Shown: positions 1 through 8,922 of the stretch, piece after piece
How positions within the stretch are numbered: the stretch's first letter is position 1
How the letters are laid out: every line of letters begins with the position of its first letter
Source of the DNA: Oceanirhabdus seepicola
GTDB lineage: Bacteria > Bacillota > Clostridia > Clostridiales > Clostridiaceae
Assembly (NCBI RefSeq): GCF_023684385.1
Contig: NZ_JAGSOJ010000002.1
Location: forward strand, 1,240,001-1,304,000
Reading direction: 5' to 3'
DNA length: 64,000 bases
Program-made: the position numbers and the translations under genes
Notes under the pieces: generated by a model
What the model saw: only the letters and a program-made list of their open reading frames with translations
Databases searched by the model: none
Told to the model about the DNA's origin: nothing

Positions 1-1107
1 ATTGGTGGTGTGGGAGCTGTTATTGGTTTCTTACCTTTAATCATGGTATTATTCTTCTGTTTATCACTTCTTGAAGACTGTGGATATATGGCGAGAGTTG
101 CTGTGGTAATGGACAGGTTCTTTAAGAAAATTGGACTATCTGGTAAGTCTATTATACCTATGATAGTAGGTTCTGGATGTGCTATTCCAGGGGTTATGGC
201 AACAAGAACAATTGAAGATATAAATGAGAAGAGAATGACTACAATTCTTACTCCATTTGTACCTTGTGGAGCTAAACTTCCAATAATTGCTTTATTTGCA
301 GCAGTATTCTTCCCTGATGCAACATGGGTTGGACCTAGTATGTATATTATTGCAATCGTAATGATTGTAATTGGAGGGCTTTTATTAAAGAAAATTTTTG
401 TTTGGGAGAACACATCATCATTTATTTTGGAGCTTCCAGAGTATAAAATACCGAGTTTATCACATGCATTAGTTCAAATGTTTGATAAAGCAAAAGGGTT
501 TATTTATAAAGCAACAACAATCATACTTGTATGTAATACGTTAGTTTGGTTTGCGCAAGCATATAGCTGGGGATTACAACCGGTAGATGATCAAAGTTTA
601 AGTATTCTTGCTTCATTAGGAAGAATTATTGCCCCTATTTTAATCCCACTAGGATTTGTAGGTTGGCAACTTGCAGCAGCAGCAATAACAGGATTTATTG
701 CTAAAGAAAATGTTGTTGCTACTTTTGCAGTACTTTTAGCTGTAACATCAGAAGAAGCATTACATTTACCAGGGGGAACTTTAACAGAGTTCTTTAATCC
801 GGTAACAGCATTTGCTTTCCTAGCATTTAATTTATTTACACCACCTTGCTTCGCAGCTATGGGAGCTATGAACTCAGAAATGGGTTCTAAAAAGTGGTTC
901 TTTAAAGGGATTGCTTTCCAGTTTGGTGTTGGATATGTACTTGCTATGTTAATAACTCAAATCGGTTCATTAATAGTATATGGTACTCCAGCAGTAGGTT
1001 TTGTTCCAGCGATAATAATAACTATAGCAGTAGTAACTTATCTTGTTTTTACAATTAAGAAAGCAGATGCAAAACGTCAAAACCTAGGAGTTGACGTAGA
1101 ATGTTAG
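1..1107 (+). CDS. feoB: Ferrous iron transport protein B, C-terminal part (cut by window start)
   Basis: This is the membrane half of FeoB, the GTP-driven Fe(II) importer of the cytoplasmic membrane. The reading frame is open from the first base, so the gene begins outside the window and the N-terminal G domain is not seen. Visible FeoB hallmarks are the LEDCGYMARVA segment, the Cys-containing gate motifs GSGCAIPG and PFVPCGAKLPI, and LFTPPCFAAMGA near the end. About eight hydrophobic segments follow. The short C-terminus ends in EC. The stop codon overlaps the ATG of a small Cys-rich gene, a usual feo arrangement. The family call is firm; only the start is missing. Confidence 0.96.
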   Translation: MGGVGAVIGFLPLIMVLFFCLSLLEDCGYMARVAVVMDRFFKKIGLSGKSIIPMIVGSGCAIPGVMATRTIEDINEKRMTTILTPFVPCGAKLPIIALFAAVFFPDATWVGPSMYIIAIVMIVIGGLLLKKIFVWENTSSFILELPEYKIPSLSHALVQMFDKAKGFIYKATTIILVCNTLVWFAQAYSWGLQPVDDQSLSILASLGRIIAPILIPLGFVGWQLAAAAITGFIAKENVVATFAVLLAVTSEEALHLPGGTLTEFFNPVTAFAFLAFNLFTPPCFAAMGAMNSEMGSKKWFFKGIAFQFGVGYVLAMLITQIGSLIVYGTPAVGFVPAIIITIAVVTYLVFTIKKADAKRQNLGVDVEC

Positions 1108-1238
1108 CAAATATAATTGTAGGAGTTATTTTCACTGGCATCATAATATTTGCTTTTAAGAAAGCTCATAATGATATGAAAAATAATAAATGTGGTGGCT
1201 GCAGTGGCTGTTCTAAAAAGAGCAAGTGTCATAAATAA
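1101..1238 (+). CDS. FeoB-associated Cys-rich membrane protein, 45 aa
   Basis: A 45-residue protein overlaps the end of feoB by 7 nt in another frame. It has one N-terminal membrane helix (residues 3-19), a short basic stretch, and a C-terminal Cys cluster with the pattern C-G-G-C-S-G-C followed by a fourth Cys at residue 43. Tiny proteins of this build commonly follow feoB in Firmicutes and are thought to assist Fe(II) handling at the inner face of the membrane, but the role is unproven. Translational coupling to feoB is likely because of the overlap. A strong terminator follows 20 nt downstream, so this is the last gene of the feo operon. Confidence 0.85.
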   Translation: MLANIIVGVIFTGIIIFAFKKAHNDMKNNKCGGCSGCSKKSKCHK

Positions 1239-1258
1239 TAATTAACACATGTAAATTT

Positions 1259-1309
1259 AACCTTCATACTAATAATCGGTTAAGATTATTAGTATGAAGG
1301 TTTTTTTAT
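1259..1309 (+). terminator. Rho-independent terminator of the feo operon
   Basis: A perfect 19-bp stem (1259-1277 with 1284-1302) with a 6-nt loop is followed by a run of T. It is one of the strongest hairpins in the window. Its left arm is less T-rich on the opposite strand, but it could also serve the convergent methyltransferase gene that ends at 1341. Confidence 0.9.
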
Positions 1310-1340
1310 TATTAATGAAATTGAAAATTTCATTAATAAA

Positions 1341-2207
1341 TTATATTCTCTTTTTCACAATGCAATATAATTCATGGCCCTCAAATGAAGATTGAAGATT
1401 TGCAATTAAAGCCATTGATTGGTCAAAATTAAGATTTAAATATTTAGGATAATCTCTATTTAAAAACATGTCAGAGTCTAATCTATATTTGGCTTGTCGT
1501 GAAAAAATTGATACTACATCAAGATTAACTTTTTCTATTAGTGTTGATAAATTATTTTTGGAGTAATGAAAAAGATGGTCACTTTCGGTATAAAGTGGAG
1601 AATTATGTTTACCAAGTTTATTTGTAAATGATTTATTGTTTGGTATACAAATAAACAGTAGGCCCTTTGGTGTTAGTAATCTTGAAATTTGACTTATGAA
1701 ATCTATGGGGTTAGGTATATGTTCTAATACATGCCATATTACAATTACATCAAATAATTTGTTGCTTTCAAATAAATCAGGCCTCCAAATATCATTAATA
1801 ATATTTAAGTTGAATTTAGCATGTGCGTATTTGCATGAATTTTCAACTGGGTCAATTCCTGTTACATTCCAACCAGCTTCCTTTGCCAAATGGAGAAATT
1901 CGCCTGTTCCTGCACCTATTTCAAGCAAATCACCTTTTTTCTCAGTGAATATTTCAACCAGCATATTAAAGAAAATTGCATTTTCAATAAATGTAGTTTG
2001 TGAACAACGATCACGCATAGCTATCCAAGTATCATCATAAATTTCAGAAAGTAAGTTCGAAACATTTATATTATTTAAATCATCTTGAAAAATTAATTTG
2101 CATTCTTCACATTCTAATAATGTGAATTTATTGTATTTATTAAAGATAGTTAATTTTTTTGAAGAACATATAGGGCATGTTTTTGTTAAATGTTCATTTA
2201 ATAACAA
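1341..2207 (-). CDS. Class I SAM-dependent methyltransferase with N-terminal zinc ribbon
   Basis: The protein (288 aa) starts with a Cys4 zinc-ribbon-like unit (C-P-I-C, then C-E-E-C about 20 residues later). It then has a Rossmann methyltransferase domain whose motif I reads LLEIGAGTGEFL, followed by the acidic GIDP motif and the HVLEHIPNP motif typical of the Methyltransf_11/23 group. Related proteins modify sugars, lipids or small metabolites; the substrate cannot be told here. I place the start at a TTG (2207) because AGGAGG lies 8 nt before it; the in-frame ATG at 2249 would put that site inside the coding region. It is a lone gene facing the feo operon. Confidence 0.85.
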   Translation of the reverse strand: MLLNEHLTKTCPICSSKKLTIFNKYNKFTLLECEECKLIFQDDLNNINVSNLLSEIYDDTWIAMRDRCSQTTFIENAIFFNMLVEIFTEKKGDLLEIGAGTGEFLHLAKEAGWNVTGIDPVENSCKYAHAKFNLNIINDIWRPDLFESNKLFDVIVIWHVLEHIPNPIDFISQISRLLTPKGLLFICIPNNKSFTNKLGKHNSPLYTESDHLFHYSKNNLSTLIEKVNLDVVSIFSRQAKYRLDSDMFLNRDYPKYLNLNFDQSMALIANLQSSFEGHELYCIVKKRI

Positions 2208-2521
2208 ATATCCTTCCTCCTTTTTCATTTTACTAATACAAGATATCAATACATATTATGAAAAAAAATCAGATGACATGATAATTATTGTATTTGAATT
2301 CTAAAAGTTAGGATAAGTATCTAAATTTCTAACCAACATAATTAAGTTGACATTTTGGTGTAGGTATCTGATGGGTAATATCTGATGTAGTTAATAAATT
2401 TTAACGTATTAAGTCTATTGTTACAGTGAATCGTAGCATACTTATGAAAAAGAGTTCGGGTTAAGTAGTAATTTTTTTAGAATTTATAAATATTTTAGGA
2501 AAACAAGTAAAAAATATATAC

Positions 2522-2947
2522 ATGAATAAATATACGAGATTTATAATATATGGTTTAGTAGGTTGGTGTGCAGAGATTATATGGAATGGTGTTCGTTCAT
2601 TAATTGCAGGAAATCTAATATTGGTAGGATGGACATCTATGTGGATGTTCCCTATCTATGGACTTATGATTTTTTTAGAGCCTATTCATAATAGAATAAG
2701 AAAATTCCCTTTAATCATTAGGGGAGGTATATACACAGTATTAGTATTTTTAGTAGAATTTCTCACTGGATTAATTCTAAGTGGTATATTAGGAGCATGT
2801 CCATGGGATTATGCAGGTAGTTCGCTTTCAGTTTGTGGGGTAATAAGGCTGGATTTCGCACCTGTTTGGTTTATCGGTGGATTATTATTTGAAAAACTTC
2901 ATGATATTTTGAAGTCTATTAATTTTAAGAAGGATACAGTCTCATAA
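2522..2947 (+). CDS. Putative ABC-transporter-type membrane protein (COG4905/PF06541-like)
   Basis: A 141-residue polytopic protein with about four hydrophobic segments. The pattern of Trp and Gly residues (GLVGWCAEIIWN near the start, SMWMFPIYGL, then CPWDY and FAPVWFIGGLLFE) matches the small family described as putative ABC transporter type IV or CmpB-like; its substrate is unknown. No good ribosome binding site precedes the ATG: the nearest purine-rich stretch is about 20 nt upstream, so expression may be weak. It stands alone between the minus-strand methyltransferase and the corrinoid operon, with its own terminator. Confidence 0.75.
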   Translation: MNKYTRFIIYGLVGWCAEIIWNGVRSLIAGNLILVGWTSMWMFPIYGLMIFLEPIHNRIRKFPLIIRGGIYTVLVFLVEFLTGLILSGILGACPWDYAGSSLSVCGVIRLDFAPVWFIGGLLFEKLHDILKSINFKKDTVS

Positions 2948-2972
2948 AAGCTACTAATTGTGGCTTTTTTAT
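2946..2972 (+). terminator. Terminator after the membrane protein gene
   Basis: A 9-bp stem (2946-2954 with 2960-2968, one G-U pair) overlaps the stop codon and runs into a T tract. It separates this gene from the corrinoid operon. Confidence 0.7.
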
Positions 2973-2999
2973 TTTGTCCTTATCTTTCAATTTATATAT

Positions 3000-3029
3000 T
3001 TGATATTTGCTTAGAAAAGTGATTATGAT
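3000..3029 (+). promoter_or_regulatory. Candidate sigma-A promoter of the corrinoid operon
   Basis: TTGATA and TATGAT are separated by 18 nt, each differing from consensus at one position. This predicts a leader of about 180 nt before the first UroD gene. I looked for a cobalamin riboswitch in that leader and saw no B12 box. The match is by eye only. Confidence 0.35.
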
Positions 3030-3218
3030 GAGAACACTTATTGATAGTTATTTATACAATTAATTTATTGTATAGATATTATCTATAGGTTAACTGTAAT
3101 CCATTAAAAAACAAAATTTGTAATATGAAGGTCTATATTATAAAATGTAGCATGGTGAAATGTAAATACTAAATATTTTTAATTAATTGAATTAATACTC
3201 AAAGAGGCGGGAAAAGTG

Positions 3219-4295
3219 ATGTTTGAAATAATAAAACCAGATGAAATGACTCCTAAAGAGAGGATGGATGCATTTGCTGAAGGAAAAGATATTGATAGAA
3301 TTCCTTGTAGTCCATTTTTAGGAGAAAGTTGTGCTCCTATTTTTGGTCATTCAATTGCAGCGCATAATCATTCAATACAAGCAATAATAGATACAGCTAT
3401 TGGAAGCTTTCAAATGTTCAGACCTGATAGTATTGGTATAGGACCTGGATTACAAGGTATACCAGAGGCAATGGGATGTGAAATTGGTTTTCCAGAAAAC
3501 AATACACCATTTATTAGTAAAATAGCTATCAAGGATTATAGTGAGATTGAGAAGTTAAGACCAATAGACCCATATAAGGATGGGAGGATTTCCTATTTTC
3601 TTGAAGGGCTTAAAACAACTAATGAAAGAATAGGAAATGAAGTGTACGTAGGAAGTTCCATGGGAGGTCCTTTTACTACTGCAGCATTTTTAAGAGGAAC
3701 AGAAAATTTCTTAAAGGATATGAGTAAAAATCCAGAAATGGCACATCGTCTTCTTGAAATTTCAACTGAGAGTGTTATAAGATACATTGATGCTGTATGT
3801 GATTTGGGGTTAAGTGTCAGTATAGCAGAGCCTATTGCATCATGTACTATGATTAGTGCTAAGAGATTTAGAGAATTCGTTAAGCCTTATTTAAAAAAGT
3901 GTATGGATAGAATTATTCAAAGAAGAGGAAGCGGAACTACATTACATATTTGTGGTAGAACAAAGAAAATATGGGCTGATATGGTGGATATAGGTATAGG
4001 AAATTTAAGCTTAGATAATATTGACGATATAGGTGAGCTAAAAGAGCAATTTGGAGATAAAGTTTGTTTAATAGGAAATGTAGATCCAGTTGAAATAATA
4101 ATGAGAGGGTCAAGGGAAGAAATATATGCTGCAGCCAAGGAATGTATAAGAAAAGCACATGATAATCCTAAAGGATATGTATTAAGTACTGGATGTGATG
4201 TGCCTATTGGAACTGATCCAGATAAAATAATAGCGCTTATGGATGCGGCAAGAATATACGGTAGATGGCCTATAAATGTCGATAAATTGAAATAA
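3219..4295 (+). CDS. UroD-family (MtaA/CmuA-type) corrinoid methyltransferase, copy 1
   Basis: The 358-residue TIM-barrel protein belongs to the uroporphyrinogen decarboxylase superfamily, methyltransferase branch. It carries the zinc-thiolate signature of that branch: His243-x-Cys245 (in LHICG) and Cys326 (in STGCDVP). In known members this zinc activates the methyl acceptor or donor, passing methyl to or from a corrinoid protein. True heme-pathway HemE lacks this motif and has different N-terminal arginines. The next gene is a corrinoid protein, which supports the methyl-transfer role. The ATG at 3219 sits 7 nt after GGCGGG; a GTG just upstream is possible. The substrate is unknown, and this copy is the most divergent of the three. 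Confidence 0.88.
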   Translation: MFEIIKPDEMTPKERMDAFAEGKDIDRIPCSPFLGESCAPIFGHSIAAHNHSIQAIIDTAIGSFQMFRPDSIGIGPGLQGIPEAMGCEIGFPENNTPFISKIAIKDYSEIEKLRPIDPYKDGRISYFLEGLKTTNERIGNEVYVGSSMGGPFTTAAFLRGTENFLKDMSKNPEMAHRLLEISTESVIRYIDAVCDLGLSVSIAEPIASCTMISAKRFREFVKPYLKKCMDRIIQRRGSGTTLHICGRTKKIWADMVDIGIGNLSLDNIDDIGELKEQFGDKVCLIGNVDPVEIIMRGSREEIYAAAKECIRKAHDNPKGYVLSTGCDVPIGTDPDKIIALMDAARIYGRWPINVDKLK

Positions 4296-4348
4296 GTTCA
4301 TAATTTTAATAAAATAATTACTCAAAATATAAATGGGAAGGTAGTAAA

Positions 4349-5011
4349 ATGGAAGATTTAAAAGAAAAATTATTACAACAATTATCAGATGCTGTTGTTG
4401 ATATGGATGAAGACAAAACAGTAGAAATTGCAAATAAATTTATAAAAAATAATTTTGATGCATATGAAGGAATCGATAAGGGATTAGCTGACGGAATGAA
4501 AAGAGCTGGACAGTTATATGAAGAGGAAGAATATTATATTCCAGAACTTCTAATGTGTTCCGATGCTATGTATTCTGGATTAGATATACTTAAACCACAT
4601 TTAAAGACAGATAAAAGTCAAAAAAAACATAAGGTAGTTATAGGTGTTGTTGAAGGAGATACCCACGATATAGGAAAAAATTTAGTTAAAATTATGATGG
4701 AGACAGAAGGCTTTGAAGTAGTTGATCTAGGTAGAGATATTCCCCCTAAAGATTTTGTAGAAAAGGCTAAAGAAATTGATGCTGATATTATATGTTTATC
4801 TACGCTTATGACAACAACAATGTATGGTATGGAAGAGGTTATTGAAATATTAGAAGAAGAAAATATAAGAGATAAATTCAAGGTAATGGTTGGTGGAGGC
4901 CCTATTTCTAACAGCTTTGCTGAAAGAATAGGAGCAGATGCGTATACTACTGATGCTTCTAAAGCCGCTAAACGTGCTAAAGAGTTAGCTAAAGAATTAC
5001 ATGCATGCTAA
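4349..5011 (+). CDS. Corrinoid (B12-binding) methyl-carrier protein
   Basis: A 220-residue protein of the MtaC/MtbC/MtvC type. Residues 1-88 form the helical cap domain and residues 95-215 the Rossmann-like B12 domain. The cobalt-ligand motif D-x-H-x-x-G is intact (Asp104, His106, Gly109), followed by LSTLMTT and VGGGP, which hold the nucleotide tail of base-off, His-on cobalamin. It should shuttle a methyl group between the UroD-family proteins on either side. A clean ribosome binding site (GGAAGG) precedes the ATG. It lies 53 nt after the first UroD gene and 23 nt before the second, so it is clearly co-transcribed. Confidence 0.95.
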   Translation: MEDLKEKLLQQLSDAVVDMDEDKTVEIANKFIKNNFDAYEGIDKGLADGMKRAGQLYEEEEYYIPELLMCSDAMYSGLDILKPHLKTDKSQKKHKVVIGVVEGDTHDIGKNLVKIMMETEGFEVVDLGRDIPPKDFVEKAKEIDADIICLSTLMTTTMYGMEEVIEILEEENIRDKFKVMVGGGPISNSFAERIGADAYTTDASKAAKRAKELAKELHAC

Positions 5012-5034
5012 TTATTCAAAAAAGAGGTGGTACT

Positions 5035-6075
5035 GTGATTACACCAAAAGAAAGATTATTTAAAGTATTAAAAGGTAAAGAAGTAGATCGTCCGCCATGT
5101 ATATGCCCTGGAGGGATGATGAATATGATAGTAGAGGATGTAATGGAGATAACAGAAAGTAAATGGCCCGAAGCACATAGTGATGCACAATTAATGGTAG
5201 ATTTAACAGCAGGAATATATGAAAATGGTGGATTTGAGAATTTTGGAGTTCCATTTTGTATGACTGTAGAAGCTGAGTCTATGGGAGCGTCAGTGTTTAT
5301 GGGAACTAAAGTTAATGAACCTAGAGTTACTGAGTATCCTATGAAATCAGTTTCAGAATGGAAAAATTTAAAAAATATAGACGTGAATGAAGGCAGAGCT
5401 AAAGTAGTTATAGATGCTATAAAAATATTAAAAGAAAGAAATTCAGATGTTCCTTTAGTAGCAAATTTAACAGGTCCTGTGAGCTTGGCGTCTTCATTAA
5501 TGGAACCTATGGATTATTATAAAGAGTTAAGAAAAAAGCCAAAGGAAACTCATGAATTTATGGACTTTGTTACAGAAAATCTTATTGCTTTTGGTAAAGC
5601 ACAATTAGAAGCAGGAGCAGATGTTTTAACTATTTCAGATCCTAGTGGAACAGGAGAAATTCTAGGACCTAAAATGTTTAGAGAGTTTGCTGTTCCTTAT
5701 TTAAACAAAATTATTAATTCTTTAAAAGAGTATTCTGAAATTGGAATTATTATTCATATTTGTGGAAGACTAAAAAGTATTTATAAAGAGTTAAATGAGC
5801 TAGAGAGTGATGCTATAAGTTTTGATTCTATTACTAGTGCTTCACAAGTGGTAGAGAATGTACCAAATAAAGTTATAATGGGTAATGTAAGTACTCTAGC
5901 ACTAGAAAACAATACTGCTCAAAGCTTAAAAAATATTTCAAAAACATGCTTAGATAATGGAATAAATATTTTATCTCCAGCTTGTGGAATAGGACCAAGA
6001 ACTTCACTTGAAAATATTCAAAGTTTAGTTGAAGCAGCAAAAGAATATACACAAAGTATAGATGTGGGGAAATAA
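5035..6075 (+). CDS. UroD-family (MtaA-type) corrinoid methyltransferase, copy 2
   Basis: The product (346 aa) is a second UroD-fold methyltransferase. It opens with TPKERLFKVLKG, typical of the MtaA/MtbA group, and has the zinc ligands His241-x-Cys243 (IIHICG) and Cys317 (SPACGIG). It shares the PFC-TVEAE segment with the short third copy downstream, so those two are closer to each other than to copy 1. I chose the GTG at 5035, 4 nt after AGGTGG; the in-frame ATG at 5005 would overlap the corrinoid gene and has no ribosome site. It may be the partner enzyme to copy 1, one demethylating the substrate and the other the corrinoid. Confidence 0.88.
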   Translation: MITPKERLFKVLKGKEVDRPPCICPGGMMNMIVEDVMEITESKWPEAHSDAQLMVDLTAGIYENGGFENFGVPFCMTVEAESMGASVFMGTKVNEPRVTEYPMKSVSEWKNLKNIDVNEGRAKVVIDAIKILKERNSDVPLVANLTGPVSLASSLMEPMDYYKELRKKPKETHEFMDFVTENLIAFGKAQLEAGADVLTISDPSGTGEILGPKMFREFAVPYLNKIINSLKEYSEIGIIIHICGRLKSIYKELNELESDAISFDSITSASQVVENVPNKVIMGNVSTLALENNTAQSLKNISKTCLDNGINILSPACGIGPRTSLENIQSLVEAAKEYTQSIDVGK

Positions 6076-6079
6076 GGTT

Positions 6080-7891
6080 ATGAGTTATTTAAAAATTATT
6101 TCTAAGGATAAAAAAATTGAATTTAAAGTGGGAGATACACTTTTAAATATATTACAAGATAATGGTATTCTTGCGGAAAGTCCATGTGGAGGAAACGGAA
6201 CATGTGGAAAATGTAAAATTAAAATTATTGAAGGGTCAATAAATGAACCAACAGAGGAAGAGGTTAAGCATCTTTATAAAGAAGAATTAGAAGGAGATAT
6301 TCGTTTAAGCTGTTTAGTAATACCCACAGGGGATTTAACTGTAGAATTATTAAATACTAAGGATGTTAAACATAAAATATTAGCAGAGGGGTATATGCCT
6401 GAGTTTGATATCAATCCTGTGATTAATAAGAGAGTACATAAACTTACTAAGCCTACTTTGGAAAAGAATTTCTCTTATGAGGAGCTTTTAGAAGAAGCTC
6501 TTGAAATAGCAATATATGAAGATGATCATATGTTATTAAGGAGTTTACCAGAGATTTTTGAAAATCAAGAAGTTACAGCTATCTATGCTGGGGAAAAGTT
6601 TATTGGAGTTGAAGCAGGGGACACCAGTTGTGAGTTATATGGAATAGCTGTTGATATTGGCACCACTACTGTTGTAGCATCTTTAGTTGATTTAAATAGT
6701 GGAAAAGAAATATCTTCTGAAAGTGAGATTAATCCTCAAAAAGAATATGGTCTTGATGTATTATCACGTATTGATTTTACTAGAACAAAAGCTAATGGAT
6801 TAGAGTTATTACAAAACTCAATTATTGATTGTTTAAATAACTTAACTTCTGAATTATGTAGCAAAAACAGTATAAATATTAATAACATTTATGAAATGAC
6901 TATTGCTGCTAATGCCACTATGATGCATTTACTTTTAGGTGTTAATACAAATTCAATAGGCAAGTCACCATATTCAACTGTTTTTTCAAGACAGAAAAAA
7001 CTTTTAGCATCATCAATAGGTATTAAATTATCACTTTTTGCTAGAGTATATTGTTTGCCAGGAGTATCTAGTTATATTGGTGCGGATATTGTTGCGGGAT
7101 CAGTAGTTTCTGAACTAGATAAGACTGATAAGAATGTTCTATTTATTGATATAGGAACAAATGGAGAAATTGTTTTATCAAAGGGTGGAGAATTATCATC
7201 TTGCTCTTGCGCTGCTGGACCAGCTTTAGAAGGAATGAATATAAGCTGTGGTATGAGGGCTGCAGAAGGGGCTATTGAAGGTATAAAAATTAATGAAGAT
7301 GGAATAAGACTAAAGGTAATTGGAAATAAAGAGCCTGTTGGAATTTGTGGAAGTGGAATTTTAGAAGGTATATCAGAGATAGTAAGAGCTAAGCTTGTTG
7401 GAAAAACAGGACGTTTAAAGAAGAAATCTGATATAGAAGAGAATGATCAATTACAGTACTTAAGTAAATATTTGATTGAAGAAGATAGAAAAAGAAAAAT
7501 ATGCATTTCATCAGAAACAAAAGAAATTTCAATAACTCAAGGAGATATTCGTCAAGTGCAGTTAACTAAAGGAGCTATATTATCAGGGTTTTATGCATTA
7601 TTAGATTTATTGGAAATAGATATGATGGATTTAAATGAAGTAATTATTGCAGGGCAGTTCGGAAAACATCTAAGTGTGGATAGCTTAGTTGGGAGTGGTA
7701 TTATTCCAGCAGATTTAAGAGGGAAGATTAGATATATTGGTAATTCATCTAAATCAGGTGCCTTAATGTGTTTACTCTCTAAAGAGGTTCGAGAAGATAT
7801 GGAGAAGGTAGCTAAGAAAATACAATACTTTGAATTATCTACTAAAGAAGGATACGACAAGTTATTTACTAAATGTTTAAATTTTAATTAA
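6080..7891 (+). CDS. Reductive activator of corrinoid protein (2Fe-2S ferredoxin + ASKHA ATPase, RACo-like)
   Basis: The 603-residue protein combines an N-terminal plant-type 2Fe-2S domain (Cys36, Cys42, Cys45, Cys78, spacing C-x5-C-x2-C-x32-C) with a middle linker and a C-terminal actin/Hsp70-like ATPase domain. The phosphate loop DIGTTT is at about residues 192-197, and IDIGTNGE is the second one. This is the layout of RACo/RACE proteins, which use ATP to drive an electron from ferredoxin onto Co(II) cobalamin so that it regains the methyl-accepting Co(I) state. It starts 4 nt after the second UroD gene. An ATG 18 nt upstream overlaps that gene and is less likely. Confidence 0.92.
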   Translation: MSYLKIISKDKKIEFKVGDTLLNILQDNGILAESPCGGNGTCGKCKIKIIEGSINEPTEEEVKHLYKEELEGDIRLSCLVIPTGDLTVELLNTKDVKHKILAEGYMPEFDINPVINKRVHKLTKPTLEKNFSYEELLEEALEIAIYEDDHMLLRSLPEIFENQEVTAIYAGEKFIGVEAGDTSCELYGIAVDIGTTTVVASLVDLNSGKEISSESEINPQKEYGLDVLSRIDFTRTKANGLELLQNSIIDCLNNLTSELCSKNSININNIYEMTIAANATMMHLLLGVNTNSIGKSPYSTVFSRQKKLLASSIGIKLSLFARVYCLPGVSSYIGADIVAGSVVSELDKTDKNVLFIDIGTNGEIVLSKGGELSSCSCAAGPALEGMNISCGMRAAEGAIEGIKINEDGIRLKVIGNKEPVGICGSGILEGISEIVRAKLVGKTGRLKKKSDIEENDQLQYLSKYLIEEDRKRKICISSETKEISITQGDIRQVQLTKGAILSGFYALLDLLEIDMMDLNEVIIAGQFGKHLSVDSLVGSGIIPADLRGKIRYIGNSSKSGALMCLLSKEVREDMEKVAKKIQYFELSTKEGYDKLFTKCLNFN

Positions 7892-7982
7892 GGTATATAA
7901 AGAAGAACAAAAGTACATGTAAGATGATTAGTTTATTTTTGGAATATACCTAAGGTAAATAAATAATGTGGTGGTGGCAAAT

Positions 7983-8921
7983 ATGACTAAAGTAGATATT
8001 ATTTCAGGCTTTCTGGGAGCAGGCAAGACAACTTTAATAAGGAAGCTTTTAAAAGCTCATGAAGATGAAAAGGTTGTATTAATAGAGAATGAATTTGGTG
8101 AAATTGGAATAGACGGTGAAATTGTTGAGAGAGAGGGATTTCAGGTTCTTGAGCTTTCAACTGGATGCATATGCTGCAGTATGAAGATAGACTTTTTTAA
8201 CACAATCACAACTGTTATTGAACAGCTAAAACCTGAGCGTATAATTATAGAGCCAACAGGAATAGGATTATTAAGTGAAATAATTGATATAGTAAATAAA
8301 CAAGAACTAAAAGGGAAGTGCTCTGTAAATTCTCTTATAACTGTAATTGACAGTATTAATTATCTTGAGCAACTCGATGGATTTGGAGATTTTTTTGAAG
8401 ATCAGATAACAAATGCATCCATTTTGATATTGAGTAAAACTCAATTTGTAAATGATGATGAAATAAAAAATAGTATTAGTTCTTTAAGAGAGTTAAATAA
8501 AAAAGCTTTTATTGTCAAAGATAATTGGGATAACTTATCACATCAAGATTTTAAAGAGTTCTTAAATGGTGATTTAATGCTTGATTTAGATGAAATATTA
8601 CATTTAGAAAATCAGCATAATTTGAAGAAGGGAATAGATAATGTTTCACTAGAAAGTGAAAGGGAATTCACAGAGGAAGAATTAGAGAAAATATTGATTA
8701 AGTTAAAGAATTCATTGTATGGCAAGGTGTTAAGGGGAAAAGGTTTTTTAAAAGGAGCTGAACAGGATTTAGAATTTAATTATGTGAATGGTCAGTACGT
8801 AATTGAAGATAGTGAAATAGAGGGTAATGGTAGAATGTGCATTATTGGCAAAGACTTAGATAAAAGTAGAATAAAGCTTCTATTTAAAAATCGTCTTGGA
8901 AAAGTTAAAAGGTGGAAATAG
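7983..8921 (+). CDS. CobW/HypB/UreG-family (G3E) GTPase, putative metallochaperone
   Basis: A 312-residue G3E GTPase. It has the P-loop GFLGAGKTT (residues 9-17), the ENEFGE switch region and the metal-binding C-x-C-C motif (Cys62, Cys64, Cys65) of COG0523 proteins, followed by a CobW C-terminal domain. Family members insert Zn, Co or Fe into client proteins. Its place between the corrinoid activator and a zinc-dependent UroD-family gene suggests it loads Zn into the methyltransferases or cobalt into the cofactor pathway; that is inference. The ATG at 7983 follows GGTGG at suitable spacing; the upstream in-frame GTGs lack a site. It sits 91 nt after the activator gene. Confidence 0.88.
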   Translation: MTKVDIISGFLGAGKTTLIRKLLKAHEDEKVVLIENEFGEIGIDGEIVEREGFQVLELSTGCICCSMKIDFFNTITTVIEQLKPERIIIEPTGIGLLSEIIDIVNKQELKGKCSVNSLITVIDSINYLEQLDGFGDFFEDQITNASILILSKTQFVNDDEIKNSISSLRELNKKAFIVKDNWDNLSHQDFKEFLNGDLMLDLDEILHLENQHNLKKGIDNVSLESEREFTEEELEKILIKLKNSLYGKVLRGKGFLKGAEQDLEFNYVNGQYVIEDSEIEGNGRMCIIGKDLDKSRIKLLFKNRLGKVKRWK

Positions 8922-8922
8922 C

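Noticed and set aside
1696..2304. Plus-strand frames opposite the methyltransferase gene
   Set aside because: They have no ribosome sites or protein-like features and run antisense to a clear methyltransferase, so they are shadows.
2330..2395. Short direct repeat (TATCTGATG twice) upstream of the COG4905 gene
   Set aside because: Only two 9-nt units 16 nt apart in AT-rich DNA; not enough to call an operator.
2973..3218. Cobalamin riboswitch before the corrinoid operon
   Set aside because: I found no B12-box-like sequence or matching long-range pairing in the leader by eye.
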